NCBI GenBank assembly: GCA_000310025.1
Contig: FN649749.1
Span: forward strand, 1,920,744 to 1,966,968
From: Ectocarpus siliculosus
Taxonomy: Eukaryota; Sar; Phaeophyceae; Ectocarpales; Ectocarpaceae
DNA: 46,225 nt
Direction: 5' to 3'
Part shown: positions 22,447-30,377 of the stretch, piece by piece
Numbering within the stretch: the first letter of the stretch is position 1
Layout of the letters: each line of letters starts with the position of its first letter
Notes under the pieces: generated by a model
Told to the model about the DNA's origin: nothing
Database searches by the model: none
The model's input: only the letters and a program-made list of their open reading frames with translations
Position numbers and translations under genes: made by a program

Positions 22447-23639
22447 TACACAGGAAAGACGCTCATCACTCAGCGAGCTTTTCTCACGCTGACACACGGT
22501 CACACCTGTCCGTTTACGTTCAAGGTGCGAGGTAGCCCCTCAACAACACCGTCGGTCATCCGGCGCTACGTGTATACACTCTCGAACCTCGAACGCCGTC
22601 GATGACATTAAGCTCCACACATCAAAGACTGCAACGCAAGCGGATCTACAGAGTGCGCACCAGGAGGAGCTAGCGGCGGGCCTCTCAGCTGCTGCATGCA
22701 CTTCAAGGTCACGCTTCCCCGCGTGTACTCGCTGTTGTTGAGAGAGCAGCAGCAACAGCACCCGAGAGAGCAGGCGGGAATAAATTTTTTTGATGTGTAC
22801 TGTAGACCGCCATATCCCATATACAGAAAGAGAGGGTTCCGGCAGGGCCACAAGTAAGACGGGCGGTAACGTCTTGCTGCTGGTGGCGTTCACATGTACA
22901 GCAGTAGTGGACGTCACCCACCTCCCTCTAGACTATGGAGTATTCTACGTTGCGCGGCCTTCCTGCTTTTTTTTTCCTGACTTTGTTTTGGACCGCACCG
23001 ACCGCCTGTCGCGCCTACATACTATAATACCGTTGTCCTTCTTCCTTCTTCCCTCTTCCATCCCTACTGCTGCTGCGTGTACGTCTTTAGACTAACCGAC
23101 GTGCTGCGTGTGTATGTGATTCGTTTGGGGCGTGTGTGAGGAGGCGAGATATAGTCTCCGACGTCCACGCGGTGTAGGACGTCACACACACCCGTTCCGG
23201 CTTCTTGTTGTGCAGGTAGGTGTACAAAAAAAGGGCTCGTTCTAAATACGGCGAGACGCAAGGATTCAGATACGTTTGTTCCTCCCATGGGGGGTACGGT
23301 ACTGCTGCTCACTCTAAAACAACGGCAGCATGTCTGCCAGCCAGGTACCACAGCATGCACACGGCAAAGGTAGGGACTTACCTGCGCCCGGTAGGAGCGC
23401 CGACGCGGACAGTCGATTCTTTGGGAGGTTGGACGTGCGGTGTGCGGTGTCCCCGATAATGCCACGCCGTGTTGATTGTCTTTCCGTTGTTCTCGGAATT
23501 AATTCGCACGGTTGGTTACAGTAATTCCGGACCGTTCTTCGGAACGGAGTCCGTTACTCCACACGAACTCTGAACACTCTCCGTGATGTCATGCAAAGCA
23601 GAACCTAAGTTAAAATCAACCCAACTAAGGCGAATATTA
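22447..23639. other. Weak exon-like frames, no firm gene
   Basis: On the plus strand, 22580-22700 has a plausible peptide (SNAVDDIKLHTSKTATQADL). A shifted frame follows (MHFKVTLPRVYSLLLREQQQ) and runs to a GTAAGA donor at about 22855. If coding, there is a frameshift between them. No domain is recognised and no acceptor is clear. It may be the body of the element whose end is the repeat at 22140. Confidence 0.25.
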
Positions 23640-24118
23640 GTACAGAAGAACTAAGCGAGGCATCTACATTTATTTATTTTGTACATTAAAATAACAGAAA
23701 CTATAACTGTATTTTCCGCAGTTCTTCTTTATTAAAATACACGTAGTTCCTTCGTATAATAAAAATAATGATGAATATATATTTATCATAATAATTAATA
23801 AATATTTTATCATAAAAATATTAATTAAATAATTAATATATTCATAAAAATTAAATATATATATATAAATAAATTAAATAAATATATTTTATAAATAAAT
23901 ATTATTATATATATATAAATATATAAATATATAATATATATATAAAAAATATATATAAAATATGTATAAATAAATTTAATAAATATATATACAAAATATA
24001 TATAAATAAATATTATTACAAATAAGTATTTATAAATTATAAATTATATATATTTAATAATATATATTTTTATTATAATAATATTGTTTTCAGGAAAAAA
24101 CTACATTATTATTATATA
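23640..24118. other. Extremely AT-rich block
   Basis: About 480 bp made almost entirely of A and T (TATATA, AATAAATA and TAATTAAT words), in contrast to the GC-balanced surroundings. Both edges are sharp. Composition resembles organelle intergenic DNA or a matrix-attachment or origin-like region. Nothing in it is coding. Confidence 0.85.
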
Positions 24119-24127
24119 ATATCATAA

Positions 24128-24970
24128 AATGTTTCTCATGGTAGCTCATGGTGCCCCACCGTCGTACATGCGTGAGGTTTCTCATGGTGCCCCATGGCCA
24201 GCATAAAATTGGGGCCCATGGCCACCCATAGTGCACTTCGTCGTCACCCATGGTGACCCTCGGTATCCCACGGTACCCCATGGGGTTTCGAAGATAAGTT
24301 TGAAAAAAAAAAAATCCGACAGGGAAACGCGTAATATTGTAGGAAATAAATAAAATAGTTAGTAATTTAATTATACCCCGTGGGTTCTCATGAGGCGCCA
24401 TGGGAAGACACGACTTCCTCATGGACCCCCATGGGCTACCAATTTTATTGAAATTAACAAAATAAACTGGTAGACTCCACGGTGACCCATGGTGCCCCAT
24501 GGGGCCTCATGGGGCGCCATCAGGCCTCATGAGGCCCATAGCTTTTATTTTATTTCCACTTTTTTCGCTTTTTATCTTTTGTTTCTCATGGGATCTCATG
24601 GTGCCCCATAGCACGCCATGAGGGCTCATGGCGAACGATAAAAAATTATATTTACGGACCCCATGGCAAATCTCATGGGGCACCATGGGGTGGTTTTCCA
24701 TGGTACCCCATGAGATATCTCATGAGACTATCGATTTTTATCGTGGTCCATGGGGACCCATGGCTCCCATGGACCCCCATGACAATACATGAGATTTCTC
24801 ATGGGGTCCCATGGGATTCTCATTGGACCTCATGAGGACCCATGGGGGCCCATGGGTTCCCATGAGATTGTTCTCATGGGGGCCCATGGGACCCATGGAC
24901 CCCCATGGGTCACCATAATATCGACCTCATGGGGTTCCATGGGGGCCCATGGGCGCCCATGAGATATCTC
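24128..24970. repeat. Degenerate 10-bp CATG-palindrome array
   Basis: More than 40 CATG tetramers occur in about 840 bp, where roughly three are expected, mostly inside CCCATGGG, CTCATGAG or CCCATGAG. In the dense parts they sit exactly 10 bp apart: 24488, 24498, 24508 and so on, and again 24831, 24841, 24851, 24861. AT-rich islands interrupt the array at 24290-24375, 24450-24470, 24541-24590 and 24638-24650. The consensus is roughly CCCATGGGGC. Frames through it give meaningless Met/Pro/His/Gly repeats. Confidence 0.85.
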
Positions 24971-24976
24971 ACGGCG

Positions 24977-25186
24977 TTACACAAAAATGTCAAACCCCCC
25001 ATTTTCCCGTGGAAGTGACTCGCTCTTACTCGCGAAGAAAGTGTTGTTGCACCTGTGGTACCGCCTTGCCTCCTCAAAACATCCGAGGAACTGATCGTGC
25101 GTTGGCGGGCCAATCGTTGGCAGCAGCATCGACATGAAAAGTGTGAGTGGGTTGTCGTTGTCTTCGATCTCTTTCCCAAGGACATT
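24977..25186 (-). CDS. Small terminal exon, unknown protein
   Basis: On the minus strand a GGACAG acceptor (25187-25188) opens a 69-codon frame. It starts NVLGKEIEDNDNPLTLFMSM, ends PRENGGFDIFV, and stops with TAA at 24977-24979. The peptide is of mixed composition, with Cys, His and aromatic residues and a possible amphipathic helix (DQFLGCFEEARRYHRC). I do not recognise it. Upstream exons on the minus strand (25.2-25.8 kb) are not clear. The stop lies a few bases from the end of the CATG array, so the array would form its 3' flank. It could be a gene fragment. Confidence 0.4.
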   Translation of the reverse strand, partial: NVLGKEIEDNDNPLTLFMSMLLPTIGPPTHDQFLGCFEEARRYHRCNNTFFASKSESLPRENGGFDIFV

Positions 25187-25761
25187 CTGTCCGTACGTGT
25201 GTCGGCAGCAGACTAAATAAACTTGACGCGGTCGATTGGTAGAGTGAGTGGGATACAGTATATATATGTAATATATGTACATACTGTAACGGGATAAACC
25301 AAAGTAATGCGAAACACGGGGGAGATTGATCCACCCGCACCCGGAACACCCCCACAGCAGTAGATGCAGCAGTGCCGTAACCAGTAGCCCTCGTTGTAAA
25401 GCCAGCTACCTTTCTTTTGAGGCTTTGTCCCATACATACATACAGTAGTACAGCCGCATGCACTACTATAACATGTCATGTGAAGACAACAACAAGACCT
25501 AGAAGGGCGGAGGGGAGAAGAGTGGAGACCGGGTCAACACAAATCACACCCCCGGCCTACACCTTCACGATCAGTATTATATTAACACCAGCGAGCCAAC
25601 AGACAGAAGGTAACTCTGTCTGCCCCCAACACAAAGGCAATGTGCCATACTGACCCCCCCCCCCTCCCGTCTTGATAGATTTGCTGCATTTACATGTACA
25701 CACATGACCCACTGTAGTAGAGTTCCCGCCACTCCTTGGTCTCGACGCAAACTCACGCCCG
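25187..25761. other. No supportable gene
   Basis: Contains a TATATATGTAATATATGTA stretch near 25260 and an eleven-base poly-C run near 25650. Possible upstream exons of the small minus-strand gene could lie here, but none has both splice signals and convincing composition. Confidence 0.4.
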
Positions 25762-26041
25762 GGAAAAACCAGGGATGTTCACGCTGTGCAACCGCACCGC
25801 GGTGGGGTTTCCTGTTTCTTGACTTGGTCACCGTGCGGTGCGGTTCGGTTTTATCGTATCACGGTGCGGTGCGGTGCGGTTCACCGTCGCACGGTTTTAT
25901 ATTTTTTCTACCCCGTAATAAAAACCGGGCGGACCGCGGCCTTGGCGGCGGTGCACCGTCGAAGAACACCGCGGACAATACTACGGCTGTCCGTGACAAA
26001 ATGACGGGGTCTTCACGATTTTTATTTTTTCGTGGAATATG

Positions 26042-26338
26042 TGTTAAGGAGTGTGGCTGCTAGCTTAAATAGGGTACATCTTATTGTTGATAGGATGTGG
26101 GTCGGTCTCAGGAGGTATACCCTTCAGACACCTACCCTCTTAGGATTTTGTCTAGTCTGCGTACCCCCCTGAGGTGAAGTTGGATCCCCACTTCACCTCA
26201 GACCCTTGCTGATCGTCTCTCAGCAATAACAAGCAACTTTCTCATCTCTACGTGATCGTGGACAAGCGTGTCAACGACAGAACCTACCTTCATCTATCTC
26301 TAGGAGCAAGCTACCACCCACGGCTTCCCCTCCTTTAA
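26042..26338 (+). repeat. 5' LTR
   Basis: Starts TGTTAAGGAG and ends TCCTTTAA, without a single difference from 29221-29517. It contains a perfect 11-bp stem (CTGAGGTGAAG at 26169-26179 pairing with 26191-26201, loop 11 bases), which may act in RNA 3'-end formation or packaging. A TTAAATA box near 26066 could serve as promoter. Only the TGTT start is canonical. Confidence 0.92.
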
Positions 26339-26341
26339 ACT

Positions 26342-26351
26342 TGGCGTCAGC
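26342..26351 (+). promoter_or_regulatory. Candidate primer-binding site
   Basis: TGGCGTCAGC begins three or four bases after the LTR, with the TGG expected opposite a tRNA CCA end. The LTR terminus plus this site is repeated once immediately downstream (CCTCCTTTAAACTTGGCGTC again at about 26357-26376). Which tRNA would match is not determined here. Confidence 0.45.
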
Positions 26352-26531
26352 GGCACCCCTCCTTTAAACTTGGCGTCAGCTGGCATTACACGGTAAGCGG
26401 GTGCTGGACGCGGCCTCCACTGCTGTGTGTTGTTGTCACGCTTTCTTCACAATCACGGGGTTGTTTGTTATTTGGTCTCACCACCCACGAGATTCTAGAC
26501 TTAGCCTTCTCTGCTTCTTCTCTTGTAGAGG

Positions 26532-27233
26532 ATGCTGGCTTGCGATGCTTTCGCTAAGCGCCCGCGGGACTGGGACCTTGCGAAGGATACGCGTCTCGGC
26601 GGTCATCGCGATGTTGTAGGTGATTTTTCCTACGCTCGCCGCCCCTCACAAGCTATTTTGTCTGCATCGGCGGTCCATGAAGTTATTTCGGTGGCGGACA
26701 CGCTTTGCATGAAGCAACCGGAGTTGCTGTCTTTGTGTAGCGGGACTCGAGATGATAGCATGCTTCCCGCGTCCGCTACAACTTCTACTGCATTCATGCC
26801 GGCGTACCGGCCGATGTCCGCGGATTTCCCTGTGGTGCTCTCCGATTTGACTCCGCTTGTTTCGACGTGGAGAGCATTGTGTGCACACAAATTGGGTGTC
26901 AGCCGCCCCACCAGCCTTCCCTCCATTTTTCGCAATCACATGGAATTTTTTTTTGGAGCATCATTCACCCTCAAGGCATTCGAATTGGAAACCTTTCAAC
27001 AGCGCAAACCCACAGCGGTCTTTGCTCGCACTTCGGCACCCGTTGCGGAGGAACGCCGTGCTGCTCTGCGTGTGTTTTGGTCGGACATTCTCGTGTCCCC
27101 ATTTAATACCGGTCCTTTTGTGCTAGCTTCCACTGCTGTGTATGCGTGGCATGGTGTGCTTTTGGACGCCTTTTCTGCTTGGTTGGATCCGCTTCAACCT
27201 CGTGTGTTATGTCCTGCACTCTTTCGGCGATAA
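26532..27233 (+). CDS. ORF1 of the LTR element, unknown protein
   Basis: A 233-codon open frame at the position where gag normally lies. It begins MLACDAFAKRPRDWDLAKD and has mixed composition with several hydrophobic segments. No zinc knuckle (C-x2-C-x4-H-x4-C) or capsid motif is visible, so gag function is unproven. Its last 92 bases overlap ORF2, which is in the +1 frame relative to it. That overlap fits programmed frameshifting, or a single old indel that split one longer frame. It could also be relic polymerase or host sequence captured by the element. Confidence 0.55.
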   Translation: MLACDAFAKRPRDWDLAKDTRLGGHRDVVGDFSYARRPSQAILSASAVHEVISVADTLCMKQPELLSLCSGTRDDSMLPASATTSTAFMPAYRPMSADFPVVLSDLTPLVSTWRALCAHKLGVSRPTSLPSIFRNHMEFFFGASFTLKAFELETFQQRKPTAVFARTSAPVAEERRAALRVFWSDILVSPFNTGPFVLASTAVYAWHGVLLDAFSAWLDPLQPRVLCPALFRR

Positions 27234-27888
27234 ATGTCCACCGTTTCACGTCACCGCGGATGATGTGTCGGTGCCTGTCGGGCGCCTCGAGGTCGACTAC
27301 ATTTCGGGACACCAATTGGTGCGGGGCCGTAGCGGCGTTCTCGCTGTCCTGTACCAGACGCATTGGCTAGGCCTGACTACTCCTTCTTGGGAACGGGAGT
27401 CCGACCTCGATCAATTCCGTCGACACATCCTCTTGTACTGGTCTCGAGAGGTCTGCCAAAGCAAGCAGGGTAACCGCACGTATCGAGTGGCTCGGACACG
27501 CGCGGCACAACGGGAGCTCGCCCGGAATCGTGGCGAACGCTATTTGCCTCCTGGGGCTGACCTTGTGCTTCACGCGACTTGGCTCCGTCGCTTCAGCATT
27601 TCGCCCCTTCCAGTAGGAGCGCAGCTGTGGTACAAGGCCCGCGACGGATTATGGTGGGCAGGACGTATTGGTGCTCATCAGGACGGCTCGTACATCGTTC
27701 GATTTCTGGATGACCCGGGCCCCAGCGTTCTCCCTCTGCCTGCGCACCTCTACTCCACCGCCTTGGACGCCGTCTGTGGATCGTGGTGTTTAGAAAAACA
27801 TCGCTCGCGCCCTTTGGGCGACGCCCGGAATCGCACTCCTCCCATTACTGACTCCTTACCGTCGGCTGTTCCCAATCTCTCTTCCTAG
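27142..27888 (+). CDS. ORF2 of the LTR element: chromodomain and SH3/Tudor-like tail
   Basis: Residues ~46-100 read as a chromodomain: VGRLEVDYISGHQLVRGR, then AVLYQTHWLGL, PSWERESDL and ILLYW. The aromatic and acidic positions expected for methyl-lysine readers are present. Residues ~155-206 (GAQLWYKARDGLWWAGRI, then YIVRFLDDPGP) resemble an SH3/Tudor-like fold. This pair is what I associate with the C-terminal end of integrase in stramenopile Ty3/gypsy Pol. The integrase core is absent. The frame is open from 27127, and the Met at 27142 may not be the true start, because +1 frameshifting from ORF1 would also express it. The likely role is steering integration to marked chromatin. Confidence 0.75.
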   Translation: MRGMVCFWTPFLLGWIRFNLVCYVLHSFGDKCPPFHVTADDVSVPVGRLEVDYISGHQLVRGRSGVLAVLYQTHWLGLTTPSWERESDLDQFRRHILLYWSREVCQSKQGNRTYRVARTRAAQRELARNRGERYLPPGADLVLHATWLRRFSISPLPVGAQLWYKARDGLWWAGRIGAHQDGSYIVRFLDDPGPSVLPLPAHLYSTALDAVCGSWCLEKHRSRPLGDARNRTPPITDSLPSAVPNLSS

Positions 27889-27990
27889 CGTTGCCGTTTA
27901 GGTTCGAGCTGGTCTATCTTGGATTTTGTTTGTTTGTTTGTTCGTTTGTTTGTTTGTTTTTTTTTTCTTTTCCTTCTTGTTTTCTCCGTG

Positions 27991-28190
27991 TGGTTTGCCT
28001 CTGAACACTTGGAAAAAGAGTTCCCCAAGTTTCGTCGGTGTTGTTTGCCTCTGAACACTTGGAAAAAGAGTTCCCCAAGTTTCGTCGGTGTTGTTTGCCT
28101 CTGAACACTTGGAAAAAGAGTTCCCCAAGTTTCGTCGGTGTTGTTTGCCTCTGAACACTTCAACAACGAGTTCCCCCAGTTTCGTCGGTA
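27991..28190. repeat. Four 50-bp tandem repeats inside the LTR element
   Basis: TTTGCCTCTGAACACTT recurs with a 50-bp period at 27994, 28044, 28094 and 28144. The first three units are nearly identical and the fourth differs at CAACAACGAG. Fifty is not a multiple of three, so this is not a protein repeat. It follows a TTTG-repeat tract and lies 3' of ORF2. Confidence 0.92.
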
Positions 28191-29220
28191 TGTTCGCCTT
28201 TGACCAGGCAAACACCGAGTTTCTCGTGTTTCCCTTGGTTCGCCTTTCGCCAACTCATTTTTTTTTTTTTTAGCTCCACCGTATCGCCGAAGTGTCATCT
28301 AGGCTTGTTACTTCGGGCTTCCATCCCGTGGCGTCGTCTTCTCCCGTGGACATTCGTCGTCATCCACACTTCGTTCCACTTCGTCTCCGTCATCGCTACC
28401 TGCCGGCGACGCCTTCATCATCGTCGAGCCCTTGAGTCGTTGTGTTGTTGTGTGTATCTCTGCGATTTTTCTGTGTTATCTGAGTCTTCCTGTGTTGTGC
28501 TTTGCCCGCGAGCCAGGGAAAGTTCGTCAGATCGCTTCTCAGACGTTGATCATTCATGCTTTGCATTCTTGGTTTTCATCAGGTCTTGCCGTGGCCGCCT
28601 CTCTATACGGTTTGAGTTCTCTGACACGCTAGAAATTGTTGTCAGTGTGTTCGCCTGTCATTCATTTCTCCTGCTCTTCTTTGACGCTTTCCTAGATTGG
28701 TTGCGTTGATATCTTCCCCTTTACGTCGCGTCCAGTATCAAAGGCCGTATTCGTTCGGAAATTTGCTTGGGTTTTGAGTTTTGTTGCAGTATTTTGGGGC
28801 TCTCTCGGGTAGTCGCCCTCATCCCTCCCATTGTTATACGCGCGGGTGCGCGTAAAAGAGTGGTGTGTGGCGTTTAGGTTTTGACTTTATTTCTCTTGCC
28901 GTCGTCTGTTGCGGATAGCGTGCTGTGCAGCACTACATATTTTTTCTTGGCCTTATCCCTTCATTGATAGGAGCGTTGTCATTGAGATGTCGATGTGTCG
29001 TCTCGTGGCCGTTCGCATCCATCTTTCGTCTCAATAATGATGGTGTGGGGGTTGATTCGGGATGTTTCTACAACTCACCCTCCTTTTTGGATGTTTTGTG
29101 AAGAGTCATATCTTCGATTCATGAGCATCAATCGTCAGCTAAAATCTTCGTTGTAGCTTTTAGGAGTTGAGCATTGATTTGAGTATAGAATCTGCATATA
29201 TGATATTCAGGGTGGGCTAG

Positions 29221-29517
29221 TGTTAAGGAGTGTGGCTGCTAGCTTAAATAGGGTACATCTTATTGTTGATAGGATGTGGGTCGGTCTCAGGAGGTATACC
29301 CTTCAGACACCTACCCTCTTAGGATTTTGTCTAGTCTGCGTACCCCCCTGAGGTGAAGTTGGATCCCCACTTCACCTCAGACCCTTGCTGATCGTCTCTC
29401 AGCAATAACAAGCAACTTTCTCATCTCTACGTGATCGTGGACAAGCGTGTCAACGACAGAACCTACCTTCATCTATCTCTAGGAGCAAGCTACCACCCAC
29501 GGCTTCCCCTCCTTTAA
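29221..29517 (+). repeat. 3' LTR
   Basis: Identical in all 297 positions to the 5' LTR, including the 11-bp hairpin (about 29348-29380). It is preceded by CAGGGTGGGCTAG, a candidate polypurine tract, and followed by the target duplication ATATG. Confidence 0.92.
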
Positions 29518-29869
29518 ATATGTTAGATTTGGTCCATCTAAATGAGGCCGCCACGACAAATCCCGCGGCTTGCGGTCAGAAAACCCGAAAACCCCATACA
29601 TACAACAAGAGCTACGATCATTTACTATAGACGTTACTACAACACGTATCAACAGCAGCTACATTCCTCACTTGCTTCTACTACTGTTGTTGGAATATGC
29701 CAGAAAAAAATTAGAAACAAATCTGGCAGCACCACCAGGCGGCTCATGCTCGCCACTGGCTACAACCAGATGGCGGTTTGTGTGCGTGATGTGGGGACAC
29801 GGTGTTGCGTCTGTGCTGGTTTAAAAGAAAAAAATAATGTTCAATGTTCCTTCCTGGTGTATGTGTCTG

Positions 29870-30071
29870 TGTTAAGGAGGACCCGATTCGCAGGGTATCC
29901 GTCGATTGACTTTTACCAGAATCGGTACACCTTCGCTTATTATGGCGTCAGCGGCAGGACGTGCACCCAAGGAGATTCGAACCAGTATCCTGCTGACGCC
30001 ATAAGCGAAGGTGTACCGATTCTGGTAAAAGTCAATCGACTGATACCCTGCGAATCGGGTCCTCCTTAACA
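29870..30071. mobile_element. 202-bp fold-back element with LTR-like ends
   Basis: Arms 29871-29952 and 29992-30070 are reverse complements except for one mismatch and a three-base insertion in the left arm, with a 39-base loop. The outer ends are TGTTAAGGAGG and its complement CCTCCTTAACA, and TCTG is duplicated on both sides (29866-29869 and 30072-30075). TGTT...AACA plus a 4-bp duplication is what integrase makes. The first ten bases equal the start of the nearby LTR (TGTTAAGGAG). It is inserted in the hAT element. It is best explained as two LTR ends joined head to head, or a fold-back MITE mimicking LTR ends. Confidence 0.85.
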
Positions 30072-30176
30072 TCTGCACGACAAAACCGTGCCTTAGCTGC
30101 GTTTTTTGCCGCGGTTTACTGCGGTTTCGGCTACGGGGTAAGAAAAACCGCACCGTGATAAAACCGCAACTAGCTA

Positions 30177-30235
30177 ACCGCACCGCACCGCACCGCACCG
30201 CACCGCACCGCACCGCACCGCACCGCACCGCACCG
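30177..30235. repeat. (ACCGC)n pentanucleotide array
   Basis: About twelve perfect copies of ACCGC. Shorter GCGGT runs occur near the left end of the hAT element (25820-25890), so the array is subterminal in that transposon and may be a multiplied binding site. Confidence 0.93.
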
Positions 30236-30377
30236 TAGAGAAAAACCGCACAGTGAACATCCCTGGGAAAAACCAGACACTTGAAGGGCCGACTACTTGC
30301 TGCCTCGCCGTTATCCAACGCGGACTACGGGATACATCACACTTCTCCCCATCTGGTACCCTGCCCTGGCTGCGTAG

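Larger units (their letters stand above)
26042..29517 (+). mobile_element. Non-autonomous LTR retroelement (Ty3/gypsy-related)
   Basis: Two identical 297-bp direct repeats bound a 2.9-kb interior, and ATATG is duplicated on each side (26037-26041 and 29518-29522). A primer-binding-site-like TGGCGTCAGC lies just inside the left LTR. A purine-rich GGGTGGG precedes the right LTR. The interior holds two overlapping ORFs: an unknown one and a chromodomain tail typical of Ty3/gypsy integrases. A 50-bp tandem array and about 1 kb of non-coding DNA follow. Protease, reverse transcriptase, RNase H and the integrase core are missing, so movement would need another element's proteins. Identical LTRs indicate a recent insertion. 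The right LTR end is AA rather than the usual CA, but the target duplication supports the boundary. Confidence 0.9.
25770..30265. mobile_element. hAT-type DNA transposon, non-autonomous, with nested insertions
   Basis: The ends are perfect 13-bp terminal inverted repeats (CAGGGATGTTCAC at 25770-25782 and its complement at 30253-30265). They are flanked by identical 8-bp duplications GGAAAAAC (25762-25769 and 30266-30273). CAGGG ends and 8-bp duplications are hallmarks of the hAT superfamily. Subterminal GCGGT/ACCGC repeats occur at both ends, as is common where hAT transposase binds. Removing the LTR element with one duplication (3481 bp) and the fold-back with one duplication (206 bp) leaves about 809 bp. 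No transposase frame remains, so it is a MITE-like derivative moved in trans. Confidence 0.85.

Noticed and set aside
24090-24960. Minus-strand frames rich in Met, Pro, His and Gly through the CATG array
   Set aside because: They are by-products of the 10-bp repeat, broken by AT islands and not in a conserved frame.
27898-28298. Minus-strand frames with repeated KQHRRNLGNS-like peptides
   Set aside because: The underlying repeat is 50 bp, so each unit changes frame; this is a non-coding tandem array in the LTR element.
29975-29985. tRNA B-box-like GGTTCGAATC on the minus strand in the fold-back loop
   Set aside because: The flanking bases do not form a T stem and no A box lies at proper spacing, so no tRNA or SINE call is supported.
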